55,867 nt of DNA from Methanobacterium sp. Maddingley MBC34 (GCA_000309865.1 AMGN01000012.1:1-55867), one strand, 5' to 3'. Numbered from the stretch's first letter, positions 44,233-53,619 are shown. Made by a program: numbers and translations. The notes: generated from the sequence alone by a model not told the origin.

Positions 44233-45468
44233 TTACTTCCCCTTTTTAAGTTCATAAAATATATCCTTGTATATAGAAACATTCTTTTCCAAGTTCATCT
44301 CGTTTTCAATAAATCTCCTGCCATTTTCACCAAACTTTTCTCTAATCATTGGATTATCCTTCAATTCCAGGATTGCATTTTTAAATCCATCAACATCTCC
44401 TGGTTCGACCAGGTTGCCACAATTAACGTTTTTAATAAAACTAGCTGTTTCTGATTTTCGAGATACAATTCCAATTATTGGCTGTTTCAAGGCAAGAAGG
44501 TTGGTTAATTTACCAGGCAGGCATGGAGCTAACATTCTATCATCTAAAGAAACAATGGATATATCAGAAGAATTTACTATATTGAAATATTCTTCACGTG
44601 GTTGGAAGGGTATAAGCTTTAGATTGGATATATCCTCATTTTTTATCCTTTCCTCAAGATTATCTTTTATCATACCATCGCCAGCAATATAAAAAATCAC
44701 ATCATCATGGTCTTTGAGTTCCTTGGCCACATTAAGTATATTATCTATACCCTGAAACGGAGACAGTATTCCAGCATAAGAAATAAGAATTTTATCTTCA
44801 ATCCCCTCATTCTTCTTGAAATCACGCTTAGATTCAAAATGATGTACATCTGAAGGGTTAATCCCGTTATATATGTGAGTGACCTTAGATGGATCAGCTC
44901 CTTTGTTAACTACGTAATCGATCCCTCCTTCTGATAAAACTGTAATATAATCCGCATCACGATAAGACTTCCTTTCCATATGTTCCAGGAGTTTTATCAT
45001 TATAATATTATTTTTTATACCCCCATAATTCACATCGAGAAGTTCTTGGGGGTGGAAGTCCTGATAATTCAGGACTGATGGTGTACCATCGTATTTCCTT
45101 ATTTTATTTGCTAATTGATAAAGGGGGAGAGGTGGGATATACATTAAACAAACATCAAATTTTTCTCCCATTTTTTTATATTCATTGAAATAGGAATAAG
45201 GTAAGAAGAAATGTTCAAGTCCTCTTAAAAATGCAAAGTCCCTCATTGAAAAGATTTTAGAACGTCTGACATTGATTCCATTAATTATTTCAGAATTGGG
45301 GAATACTTTACCCTGATCTGATTTGTTCAAGTTAAATTCCCGAGGATAAGATGTAAGAACTGTGACTTCATGGTCATTTCGAACGAAAGCACTGGCTAAA
45401 TCATGATAAACATGAGCAGCACTCCCTATTTCCGGAGGAAAATAAGCCACAACCATTAAAATTTTCAT
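44233..45468 (-). CDS. Glycosyltransferase family 4 (WbuB-like)
   Basis: A 411-residue enzyme starting MKILMVVAYFPPEIGSAAHVYHDLA. This N-terminus and the later donor segment ISYAGILSPFQGIDNIL, FYIAGDGMIKDNLEERI, LIPFQPREEYFNIVNSSDISIVSL and KLTNLLALKQPIIGIVS resemble the WbuB/WcaI-type fucosamine or sugar transferases of bacterial glycan loci. NYQDFHPQELLDV is in the central cleft. ATG 45468 is chosen because it gives the standard N-terminus; the 5' end overlaps the epimerase stop by a few bases. Coupled to the following transferase at 43126-44232. Confidence 0.9.
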   Translation of the reverse strand: MKILMVVAYFPPEIGSAAHVYHDLASAFVRNDHEVTVLTSYPREFNLNKSDQGKVFPNSEIINGINVRRSKIFSMRDFAFLRGLEHFFLPYSYFNEYKKMGEKFDVCLMYIPPLPLYQLANKIRKYDGTPSVLNYQDFHPQELLDVNYGGIKNNIIMIKLLEHMERKSYRDADYITVLSEGGIDYVVNKGADPSKVTHIYNGINPSDVHHFESKRDFKKNEGIEDKILISYAGILSPFQGIDNILNVAKELKDHDDVIFYIAGDGMIKDNLEERIKNEDISNLKLIPFQPREEYFNIVNSSDISIVSLDDRMLAPCLPGKLTNLLALKQPIIGIVSRKSETASFIKNVNCGNLVEPGDVDGFKNAILELKDNPMIREKFGENGRRFIENEMNLEKNVSIYKDIFYELKKGK

Positions 45469-45469
45469 C

Positions 45470-46378
45470 TTAAACATTTCCCTCAAATTCAATCATCTTC
45501 CGCACACCTTCCTGAAAACTGGTAGGCTTAATACTGAACTCTTCCCACCAAGGATAGTCGGGGAAAACTTCCTCAGCAGTAAGTGAATCCACCTGATCCG
45601 ATGTGAATTCTTCATTACCACTTATTTTCTGATAAAACGCCATTGCAAACTTGAAAACGCTCACCGGCAAAAACAGGCGGAAGTGAAAGCCATCTACTTC
45701 ATCTAAAACCGCCTTGATCATATCTTTGAAGTATATGGTTTCTTTCCCATTGATACTGTAGCTTTGATTTGCAGGGAACTCATTAATGAGAGAAATGACT
45801 ATGAGGCAGATGTCATCAATGTAAATTGGTTGTCGGGGCCACTTTCCATGCCCAGGTATGGGGAAAAATGGAAACTTCTTGGCGAAATTTATCAAGTAAC
45901 CGATGTTCTTATCATCAGTGGGTCCGAACATCAGAGAAGGTCTGAGAATACAATATTCCAACTCATCATTCTGTACAAGTTTCTCTCCTTCCAGTTTGGT
46001 GTTAGCATAGTCATCTTTGCGGACTGATAAAACTGCTGCCGAACTGAAATGGATAATCCTTTTTACACCTTTATCCCTGGCAGCACCCAGAATGATTTCT
46101 GTTGCCTGGACATTGTTTAAGCGGAATGGTTCGTAATCTGGTGATGATATCTGTGCAGCCAGGTTTATAAGATAATCTGCATCTTTTAACTCATCCTCCC
46201 ACTGACCATTCTTTGAAAGGTCTCCTTCAACAGTTTTAACATAATCATTAATAAATTTCAAATTTTCCGGATCAAAATCTATAACAACTATTTCATCACT
46301 TTTAAAACCGTTATCAAGCATAACTCTTACTAGGTTCCTCCCTACGAAACCTGCTCCACCTGCAATCACTATCTTCAT
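45470..46378 (-). CDS. NAD-dependent epimerase/reductase-type SDR
   Basis: A 302-residue extended SDR. MKIVIAGGAGFVGRNLVRVML is the cofactor loop, LINLAAQISSPDYEPFRLNNVQAT follows, HFSSAAVLSVRKDDYANTKLEGE contains the Ser and the YxxxK pair (YANTK), and LRPSLMFGPTDDKNIGYLI and YIDDICLIVISL match NAD-dependent epimerases and 4-ketoreductases. It is followed by the WbuB-like transferase, a common neighbour of 4-ketoreductases. Substrate unknown. Confidence 0.88.
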   Translation of the reverse strand: MKIVIAGGAGFVGRNLVRVMLDNGFKSDEIVVIDFDPENLKFINDYVKTVEGDLSKNGQWEDELKDADYLINLAAQISSPDYEPFRLNNVQATEIILGAARDKGVKRIIHFSSAAVLSVRKDDYANTKLEGEKLVQNDELEYCILRPSLMFGPTDDKNIGYLINFAKKFPFFPIPGHGKWPRQPIYIDDICLIVISLINEFPANQSYSINGKETIYFKDMIKAVLDEVDGFHFRLFLPVSVFKFAMAFYQKISGNEEFTSDQVDSLTAEEVFPDYPWWEEFSIKPTSFQEGVRKMIEFEGNV

Positions 46379-46493
46379 TCAATAAAACCCCTACAATAAA
46401 TTTCGCTTTTATGATGTATAGTCCCAGTCTTCAAGTTATGAAGATGTATCTAATTAAAAGAACCTCAAAAAACCGGAGTCCTAACCAAAAAGA

Positions 46494-47483
46494 CTAGAAC
46501 TCGGCGCTTTTTTCTATGACATCCCAGTTGTCCTGGAACCAGTTATATGTATTTTTGAGACCTTCCTTAAAAGGCACTTTTGGTTTGTAACCTAAAATGT
46601 TTTCAGCTTTTTCAATAGATGATAATAATCGCGTTTTAGCATCCCAGTCCCTGCGGGCTGCATATGCTATACATTCGGTGTTACCAGTTAGTTCATTAAC
46701 CATGTTTGCCATGTCAATAACCCTGGTTTCAGATCCAGAACCTAGGTTAATAGCTTCACCAATAGCTTCATCTTTGATCCCCATGGTCATGAGCCCATTT
46801 ACTATATCGTCCACATAAGTCCAGTCACGTGTTTCAGAACCGTCACCAGTAATGGGCAAGGCCTGACCAGTTATTGACCAGTACATAAAGTTTGGAATCA
46901 CATTCCTGTACTTTCCAGGAACTTCTCCGGGACCAAAAACATTGAAAAAGCGGGCGTTAACAATTGGCAACCCATAAAGATTATGGAAATAATTAGTGTA
47001 GAGCTCTCCTATGAGTTTGGTAACCTGATAAGGAGTATGGAGGCTGATAGAGATATCTGGCTCTTCAAATGGCATTTTAGAGTCTAAACCATAAACTCCA
47101 CACCCTGAAGATGAATAAACAAAACGTTCCACTCCAATTAACTCAGCATACTGTAAAACCTTTAAAATACCCATCCCGTTAACCATTAAATCAAGTTCGG
47201 GGTTGTCAACTGAGTTCTGGTTGGCGAAATGTGCTGCCAAGTGGAAAACATATTCTGGTTTCTCCTTAAAAACCCTTTTAAGCATCTTATCATCCAGTAT
47301 GTCTCCATTTACAAAGGATATGTTTTCGGCATCCGGAATATTCCATTCATAAGCAGAATCAAGGTTGTCAAGTATAATAACTTGATCAGCATAGCCAGAT
47401 AACATCCTAGAGAGGTTGCTTCCAACACAACCAGCACCACCAGTTACTAAAACGGTTTTACCATTGTAATCATTGTAATCCAT
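46494..47483 (-). CDS. NAD-dependent epimerase/dehydratase (copy A2)
   Basis: A 329-residue protein nearly identical in architecture to copy A1 (11200-12189), with the same length and the same start MDYNDYNGKTVLVTGGAGCVGSN. YSSSGCGVYG, PYQVTKLIGE and GDGSETRDWTYVDDIVNGL carry the catalytic and substrate-binding residues. By eye the proteins are about 85% identical while the DNA is more diverged, so the duplication is not recent but both copies are maintained. Here it is preceded by copy B2, with 44 bp between stop and start. Confidence 0.93.
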   Translation of the reverse strand: MDYNDYNGKTVLVTGGAGCVGSNLSRMLSGYADQVIILDNLDSAYEWNIPDAENISFVNGDILDDKMLKRVFKEKPEYVFHLAAHFANQNSVDNPELDLMVNGMGILKVLQYAELIGVERFVYSSSGCGVYGLDSKMPFEEPDISISLHTPYQVTKLIGELYTNYFHNLYGLPIVNARFFNVFGPGEVPGKYRNVIPNFMYWSITGQALPITGDGSETRDWTYVDDIVNGLMTMGIKDEAIGEAINLGSGSETRVIDMANMVNELTGNTECIAYAARRDWDAKTRLLSSIEKAENILGYKPKVPFKEGLKNTYNWFQDNWDVIEKSAEF

Positions 47484-47527
47484 ATTAATTCTCCACCATA
47501 TTAAACACTATAATCAACTATATAAAA

Positions 47528-48469
47528 TTAATCTTCCACCCTGTAAAACCATCGCATCCAATCTACAGTACTTTTTATTCCTTCTTCAGGATCTATTTTA
47601 GGATCATGTTTTAAGTCTTTTATAGCTTTAGAAAAGTCCATAGTTTTGACTTGGGTTGTGAAATCTTCGGCCTCTTCATAGTTAACTAATGAATCATCTC
47701 TACCAACAGCTTTCAGGACAAGATCAGAATATTCTTTAATATCTTTCTCCCATTCAGTCCGACCACCAACATTATAGACCTCTCCTGGAATGAAGTTATC
47801 CACAATATTAGCAAAAGTACGAGCAGTGTCACCCACATAATCAATAATACGTTTGTGACCTTCATAAACGGTATAAGGTTGATTGTGCAGGGCTTTATAA
47901 ATAAAAATAGGTATAAAACCTTTATACGGAGAATATTCCTCATGAGGTCCGTAACAATTCACAGGCCGTACACGTACCGTTTCCGTATCGAACATGGTAG
48001 CTGAGTTCCTACACATTAACTCCCCAGCCCACTTAGTAATGGCATAATCATTCATCTGGTAGGTGTCCTTAATAGGATTGTTTAACATTACATCCTCACT
48101 CATTATCCCAGTGTAATCACCGTAAACCTCTGCTGATGAGAAGAATATCATCTTGAAGCCCAGTTTCTCCTGTAATCGGATCATGTGTTTGGTTCCGATG
48201 ACATTTGTCTGCCAGAGATTTTCATAGTATTCTTCACCATTCCAGCGACCGTATTCAGCAGCTAAATGATAAACATAATCAAATTGATGGTTTTCAAAGA
48301 GTCGTTCTAGTTGTCGGTAGTTTCTAACATCACAGCGTTCATAGTTTTCACGATTATTGTGTAATAGATCAACGGCAAATACTTCATGGCACCTGTTTTC
48401 AAGTTCTTTAACTAGATTAGTTCCTATGAATCCTGCTCCACCTGTGATTAGTATCTTCTCAGATTGTAT
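47528..48469 (-). CDS. NAD-dependent epimerase/dehydratase (copy B2), apparent ATA start
   Basis: The first in-frame ATG (48184) would remove about 95 residues, including the NAD loop. Upstream the frame reads KILITGGAGFIGTNLVKEL, then DYVYHLAAEYGRWNGEEYYENL. An in-frame TAG lies just upstream, and no ATG, GTG or TTG intervenes. GGGGG at 48477-48481 precedes ATA at 48467-48469 by 7 nt. With that start the protein has 313 residues, exactly as copy B1, which begins with ATT at the equivalent position. Catalytic motifs FFSSAEVYGDYTG, NDYAITKWAGE and RPVNCYGPHE are all present. It leads the minus-strand run. Confidence 0.85.
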   Translation of the reverse strand: MQSEKILITGGAGFIGTNLVKELENRCHEVFAVDLLHNNRENYERCDVRNYRQLERLFENHQFDYVYHLAAEYGRWNGEEYYENLWQTNVIGTKHMIRLQEKLGFKMIFFSSAEVYGDYTGIMSEDVMLNNPIKDTYQMNDYAITKWAGELMCRNSATMFDTETVRVRPVNCYGPHEEYSPYKGFIPIFIYKALHNQPYTVYEGHKRIIDYVGDTARTFANIVDNFIPGEVYNVGGRTEWEKDIKEYSDLVLKAVGRDDSLVNYEEAEDFTTQVKTMDFSKAIKDLKHDPKIDPEEGIKSTVDWMRWFYRVED

Positions 48470-48640
48470 GGATATTCCCCCTAATGTTGTATATTTCTAG
48501 GAAATAAATTATTTTTTAAATTAACATATAACATTGTGTCTTTGATTTATATATTTCATTATAAACCCAGCAGTATAGTTGTTATCTGTAATCAAAACAT
48601 TAATCTGGAAAAATAGATTTAAGAAACATCATTCCCCATC

Positions 48641-49801
48641 TCATTCTTTTAACCTTTTTATAATTTGTAAGGGACGTTTGAAGATATACAAAAGATTATT
48701 TGTCCCTTTTTCCTCAAATGAATGCCATTCATCGCTCTGTGGAATGGCCAAAATCCTTAAAATATCTTTAAATCCATTAAGTTTATTTTCTCTAATTTTA
48801 AACCTTAAATTTACTTTAGTTAATACGCTGAAATTTTCTGGAGAGAAAATCAGCTTTAGTATTTGTTTTTCTAAGATTTCAACTTGTGGATCCTCTTTTA
48901 TTTTTTCCTGAACATTTTCAGGTAGTTTTAAATCAAATAGGCTATGCGAAAGTGATAAATTTAAGTATAGTATTCGTTCAATACCGAGATAATGGGCCTT
49001 GTCAATAATTTGATTCCAATTTATCCCCTTAGACTTTTTAATTAACTCTACAATATCACAAACCCAGGATAAACGACTCCAAAGGTGTCCGGCAATGTGA
49101 AGAGATAAAATCAATAATAAATCTTCATCACTGAATATATTTACACTCTTATTATTTATGGAAATAAATTTAGGTTTATCTTGATTAATTGGGAATGATG
49201 ATTCATGGGAAAATGAGAATGAGAATCCCACAACATTCCACTGTATTTCCAGGATTAACCCATTTTCCATGTTCTTGAATTTATATTCCCTTTGAGATTT
49301 AAGGTATTCTACTTCTTTAGAACTGTTAAGTTTCAATACAGTTTCATAATTCTCATCTAAGAGTATTTTTTTAGCTCTTGAAAAATCTTTCTTATCAATG
49401 AATATGTCGAGATCAGCGAATTCCCGGAGAGAAAGACTTCCATAGTTATAGACTGCCATTATAGGGCCTTTATATGGGATAAAAGTGATATTATTATTCT
49501 CAAAAATTTTGTGTAACTTCAACATTTCCCCCAGGAATAAGAGATTTTTACGAGTGTTCATGACAAAATAGTCTTTTAATGAATTTGAAATATCTTCAGG
49601 AACTTCATTCGAATAATTTTTCAAATTAAAGTATAATAAAGGCATTAAACCATTAGATGACGCTTTATCCAATATATAATCCCAATCAATTTTTTTCTCA
49701 AATAGAATGTTGACTCTTTTCCAAGTGTCAGGGTTCATTGACGTTTGAGCCAAAAAAATGAGCAACTCATCCTCTGTTTTTAGTTCAAAATGTGTCACCA
49801 T
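48641..49801 (-). CDS. PF14907-type nucleotidyltransferase family protein
   Basis: A 386-residue protein. After a helical N-terminus (DELLIFLAQTSMNPDTW, MPLLYFNLKNY) it has ITFIPYKGPIMAVYNYGSLSLREFADLDIFIDKKDF near 105-142: the KGP loop plus D130 and D132 form the nucleotidyltransferase-fold acid pair. LILEIQWNVVGFSFSFSHES and LLLILSLHIAGHLWSRLSWVCDIVELI follow. These are the features of the uncharacterised nucleotidyltransferase family PF14907, which is common in lasso-peptide and other RiPP loci and also in surface-glycan loci. The reaction is unknown. It is on the same strand as the ABC exporter and the lasso-like precursor further upstream. ATG 49801 is used; TTG 49804 is possible. Confidence 0.82.
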   Translation of the reverse strand: MVTHFELKTEDELLIFLAQTSMNPDTWKRVNILFEKKIDWDYILDKASSNGLMPLLYFNLKNYSNEVPEDISNSLKDYFVMNTRKNLLFLGEMLKLHKIFENNNITFIPYKGPIMAVYNYGSLSLREFADLDIFIDKKDFSRAKKILLDENYETVLKLNSSKEVEYLKSQREYKFKNMENGLILEIQWNVVGFSFSFSHESSFPINQDKPKFISINNKSVNIFSDEDLLLILSLHIAGHLWSRLSWVCDIVELIKKSKGINWNQIIDKAHYLGIERILYLNLSLSHSLFDLKLPENVQEKIKEDPQVEILEKQILKLIFSPENFSVLTKVNLRFKIRENKLNGFKDILRILAIPQSDEWHSFEEKGTNNLLYIFKRPLQIIKRLKE

Positions 49802-49886
49802 CAAATCACGACTCTAAAATTTTTAACAAAGAGAAATGTTTATTTATCTATCTATTTAATTATGAATTAAAGTTGGGTGGACATTT

Positions 49887-50306
49887 ATGGAAAATATTAC
49901 AACAATACTTATTGTATTTATCACAGTAGGATTAGTATTTAGCTCTGGTTGCATAGACAATACCAAAGCCAACAACACATGGGGAGAGAAGAAAATCTCC
50001 CTGGATGCTATTAAAATATCTGATAACACCACAGGCAATCATAGCGAAGGAAATGAATCCATTTATTATGTATATGGTTATATAGACAACAATAATCCTT
50101 ATGAAGCCTTAAATATTAAAATGAATGTTACTACATACACTTCAAATGGCACTGTGTTCGCATTTAATGACACACCATACCTAGAACTAAATAATATACC
50201 TGCTAACGGGGAAATCTATTTCTACGCTGGTTTTTCGGATCCGAATAAGAAAATCGCCAAGTACGAGGTTAAAATTTTAGATGCAAAGGCAGAGTACTGG
50301 ACTTAG
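49887..50306 (+). CDS. Small secreted lipoprotein
   Basis: A 139-residue protein with a signal sequence ending in the lipobox FSSGC, giving lipidated Cys22. The rest is rich in Asn and Thr (NNTWGEKKISLDAIKISDNTTG and YVYGYIDNNNPYEALNIKMNVTTY) and resembles the beta-sandwich of archaeal proteins related to the FxLYD family. It is probably anchored outside the membrane; its function is unknown. It is on the opposite strand to the flanking nucleotidyltransferase and ABC exporter. Confidence 0.8.
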   Translation: MENITTILIVFITVGLVFSSGCIDNTKANNTWGEKKISLDAIKISDNTTGNHSEGNESIYYVYGYIDNNNPYEALNIKMNVTTYTSNGTVFAFNDTPYLELNNIPANGEIYFYAGFSDPNKKIAKYEVKILDAKAEYWT

Positions 50307-50310
50307 CATG

Positions 50311-52125
50311 TCACTTGTTTATCCCCTGCGCATCACAAATCTCCCAGAACCATCCCTTCTCCTTTTTCAGTAACTCATCCCAGCTACCAAACTCAAATAT
50401 CTTCCCATTATCAAAAAGATAAATATAATCTGCATTCTTAATAGTTGAAATCCTGTGGGCTATCATTAAGATGGTTATTTCCCCGTGGAGGTCATCAATT
50501 GCGTTTAATATCTTTTTCTCATTATCAGAATCAAGGTTACTGGTGGCTTCATCCATAATCAGGAGGGATGGTTTTCTTAAGATAGCCCGTGCCAGTGCCA
50601 GGCGCTGTCTTTCCCCTCCAGACAATCGAACACCACGATCACCAATAATCGTGTCCAGACCTTCAGGGAGTTTATTGACAAACTCATGCGCTGCAGCCAG
50701 TTTAAGGGAATTTTGAAGGTCTTTTTCATCAGCATCTGGACATGCCAGAAGCAGGTTAAACCGGATACTTTCATTAAAAAGAAAAGTCTCCTGGGCCACA
50801 TATCCTATCTCACTCCTCCATGAACCAAGAAACTTTTCTGAAACTGAGATCCCATCTACCGTTACCACACCTTCTTCAGGCTGGATGAGACCCATAACCA
50901 GATCAGCCACTGTACTTTTACCCGCACCAGAAGGTCCGGCAATGGCCGTGGTCTTACCGGCAAGTATCCTGAGATTCAAATCTTTTATAGTGAAGTGTTT
51001 TTCACCGCTATAGGAAAACTTGACATTTTCAAAACAGATCTCATCCTTTAGTTGTATTTCCTCATCTCCATTTCCACTTGTCTCACTATTTTCCAGGCAA
51101 CGCTTTTCCAGATCCATCACATTCCCAAAGGCGGGTAACATGTTAATAAAGTATTGGTAACTTCGTTGGATAGTTGAAAACTGGGGAATCATCCTTACAA
51201 AAAGATATACTAGTAAAAATAAACTGGCAGTGGGTAATTGGACAATTTCAATAAGAACATAGACCATGATGGAAAGAACGACCACAGTACCCACATCAAA
51301 CAAAAGTTTCACATCAACATAACTCCTAATCGCGTCCAGGTAATTATTGGCAACCTGGTTGGCCTGTTGAGAGAATAGTTTAATGTTTTCTTCCTGCATT
51401 CCAAAGCTTTTGATGGTTTTCATGCCCTCCAAGTGCTGCATTATAGAGTAATAGAGATCCCTGGTACTGGTGGTGATCTCCTCACCACTTGAACGTGACA
51501 TGCCAGCTCTTCTGCGTAGTACAAGGAGAATTGTCACTCCCACAGCAAAAATCACACCAGTGATGAGACCGGCCAGCTTAAGGGCAAAAACAATGTAAAC
51601 CACTAAAATCATGATACTGGCTAAAAAAGTCAGAAATTGACCGGTTCCATTGCTTATCCGCTCGATCTCATTGGTAAGGGCATGGGCAAAATTGGACGAT
51701 TTCATCTTAGAAAAGAATAACCAGTTGGAATGAGTGATAGCATTATATAATCGTTTTCTAAGGTGAGCTGCAAACTGATACTCTATTTCAGAGGATTTGA
51801 TGGATTGATATCGAGTTAAAAATGCGCTGAAACTTATCACCATTACGTAAATAACCAGAACCAATACCAGTGTTTGCTGCAATCCAAAATAAGCGAAAAC
51901 CCCCAATACAAGTCCATCAATCTGGCCCAGTGTTCCCTGGCCCACATCCAGACCCACCAGCCCCAAAAGAGGCACTAATATCAACAGACTCACAGCTTCG
52001 TTGAGGCTCATGAAAACCATCAATAAAATGGTAATGGCTATTTTTCGAGGCATTAATTGTGTGAGGTTTTTTGTGTACTGGTTTAAAATGCCTTTTTTAA
52101 AATTTTTCATACTGTTTTCCGTCAT
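50311..52125 (-). CDS. ABC exporter, fused permease and ATPase
   Basis: A 604-residue half-transporter. Residues about 20-330 form a six-helix type I exporter domain, with coupling helices around RDLYYSIMQHLEGMKTIKSFGMQEE. The ATPase has Walker A GPSGAGKST near residue 395, the Q-loop YVAQETFLFNESIR, the signature LSGGERQRLALARAIL, Walker B LLIMDEATSNLDS and the H-loop MIAHRISTI. Such MsbA/LagD-like proteins export lipids, glycans or peptides. No N-terminal C39 peptidase is present. In lasso-peptide loci the D gene is an exporter of this architecture, so export of the small peptide encoded at 54773-54922 is possible; polysaccharide-lipid export is an alternative. Confidence 0.93.
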   Translation of the reverse strand: MTENSMKNFKKGILNQYTKNLTQLMPRKIAITILLMVFMSLNEAVSLLILVPLLGLVGLDVGQGTLGQIDGLVLGVFAYFGLQQTLVLVLVIYVMVISFSAFLTRYQSIKSSEIEYQFAAHLRKRLYNAITHSNWLFFSKMKSSNFAHALTNEIERISNGTGQFLTFLASIMILVVYIVFALKLAGLITGVIFAVGVTILLVLRRRAGMSRSSGEEITTSTRDLYYSIMQHLEGMKTIKSFGMQEENIKLFSQQANQVANNYLDAIRSYVDVKLLFDVGTVVVLSIMVYVLIEIVQLPTASLFLLVYLFVRMIPQFSTIQRSYQYFINMLPAFGNVMDLEKRCLENSETSGNGDEEIQLKDEICFENVKFSYSGEKHFTIKDLNLRILAGKTTAIAGPSGAGKSTVADLVMGLIQPEEGVVTVDGISVSEKFLGSWRSEIGYVAQETFLFNESIRFNLLLACPDADEKDLQNSLKLAAAHEFVNKLPEGLDTIIGDRGVRLSGGERQRLALARAILRKPSLLIMDEATSNLDSDNEKKILNAIDDLHGEITILMIAHRISTIKNADYIYLFDNGKIFEFGSWDELLKKEKGWFWEICDAQGINK

Positions 52126-52474
52126 GACAAATATATCTCCGGTCTTAATAAACCCAAACCATAGAATTTATGATAGATATATAATTTTATCACTAATAAA
52201 AATAGCAATATGAAAATAAAAGACATGATATTATGAAAATAACCGTTAATAAAATGAAATTACATATTGGAAAGTAAAAGTAACATATTATGCCCACATT
52301 GTGCAGCTAATTATTTAATGATGAGGCTTGGTTTAAGTTGGTGACTATAATTTTTTCCTTTAATAATAATCCATCTGTTTATTCATCTGACCATTTTAAT
52401 GAATTCCAATATTAGGCAGGGTAATATATTGAATGGTTCTTTTTTTCTCCGTGGTTGGAAAAAGAATGGATGAA
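52126..52474. other. AT-rich intergenic region, nothing recognised
   Basis: Lies between the 5' end of the ABC exporter and the 3' end of the lipoprotein at 52475-53047. It should contain the exporter promoter, but I see no clear TATA box, ORF, repeat or structured RNA. Confidence 0.35.
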
Positions 52475-53047
52475 TTACTGAATTTTAAAGCTGTTTATTA
52501 TAACGTTAAAGTATGACTGCTGCCTGTTAAAGTCATTTGTTAGTGCAGAACAGATTATAACGTATATTGTGCCGTTTTTTTCAATCCAAACATCTTTTTC
52601 AACTTTTTGAACCCCATTCACATTAATTTTGTGTATATTTTCAATAGCAGTTTGTCCATCAATCGTTAAATTTCTCTTTGATACTAATTGATAGCTGGGA
52701 TCCTGGGTAGTATCTTTATATGTTGCATCGTAAGTACTTTCCAAGGTTTGGCCTGTGGGCAATGCTGTTTTTTGAATTATAACAATTGTGTTTGTATTAT
52801 TATTATTCTTATCAACTGAATTTGGGTCTCCTATCCCAACAATTCCATTTTTGCCTGTGATATTAAATAAAATCCAATTTTCAGGATAGTTAAAGGTAAC
52901 TCCCACATCAGCGTTTGAATAAGTCTTTGTTGTTATGTTAGTTAGGTTTGTAGACTCGTTTGATATCTGAATTGAATTGTCGGTACAACCTGACAAAAAA
53001 ACCACAATAACAATAATAGCCCCCAGAAATAAAACTTTTTTCAACAT
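52475..53047 (-). CDS. PsbP-like lipoprotein
   Basis: A 190-residue lipoprotein. The signal sequence ends FLSGC, with Cys21 as lipidation site. Then an Asn/Thr-rich linker leads to YSNADVGVTFNYPENWILFN, VVIQKTALPTGQTLESTYD and ENIHKINVNGVQKVEKDVWIEKNGTIYVIICSA (in parts), the pattern of PsbP-like domains in archaeal lipoproteins. It is exposed outside the membrane; the role is unknown. It is preceded by a thioredoxin-CcdA pair on the other strand. Confidence 0.85.
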   Translation of the reverse strand: MLKKVLFLGAIIVIVVFLSGCTDNSIQISNESTNLTNITTKTYSNADVGVTFNYPENWILFNITGKNGIVGIGDPNSVDKNNNNTNTIVIIQKTALPTGQTLESTYDATYKDTTQDPSYQLVSKRNLTIDGQTAIENIHKINVNGVQKVEKDVWIEKNGTIYVIICSALTNDFNRQQSYFNVIINSFKIQ

Positions 53048-53187
53048 GATCCCCTCTTTTTTGAAACTTACATTAAATGGATGTTTTCATTTAAAAACGT
53101 TTTTAATATAAAGTCATCCTCAAATTATATAAAAATTACTGCATTTCATCATTAATTATTTAACAAGGAAAAGATTAAAAAGCTATC

Positions 53188-53607
53188 ATGAAAAACCCAA
53201 TTATATTGTTAGGTATCATCTTAGTTGTATTCTTGGCAGTTTTTGCAGTAATAAATTTAGGGAATAAACCACAAAACGATTCAAACAATCTTAACTGGTA
53301 TACGGACATTGGTTTTGCATTAAAAGAAGCACAAACTAATAATAAAACAGTTATGATAGATTTCTATTCTCCTGCATGTGATAATTGCGCTAAGTTGGAT
53401 GATGTAACATTTAAAGATCCTAATGTTAAACAAAAACTCACTAGCAACTATGTACTTGTTAAAATAAATGTGGACAAAAATCCAAATCTAGCCACCGAAT
53501 ACCAAATTACATCTGCTCCAGTATTAGTGTTTTTAAACTCAACCGGACAGGAAATAAAAAGAATTCAAGGTTATAAAGAACCTGGAGAATTCATGAATAA
53601 TCTTTAA
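53188..53607 (+). CDS. Membrane-anchored thioredoxin-like protein
   Basis: A 139-residue protein with an N-terminal membrane anchor (residues 5-25) and a thioredoxin fold: TVMIDFYSPACDNCAKLD places the redox pair at C64 and C67, and ITSAPVLVFLN carries the cis-Pro. NYVLVKINVDKNPNLATEYQ fits the family. It should face outward and exchange electrons with the CcdA-like protein encoded 12 bp downstream, forming a disulfide-reducing relay for extracytoplasmic proteins. Confidence 0.9.
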   Translation: MKNPIILLGIILVVFLAVFAVINLGNKPQNDSNNLNWYTDIGFALKEAQTNNKTVMIDFYSPACDNCAKLDDVTFKDPNVKQKLTSNYVLVKINVDKNPNLATEYQITSAPVLVFLNSTGQEIKRIQGYKEPGEFMNNL

Positions 53608-53619
53608 TAAAGGGATCAT

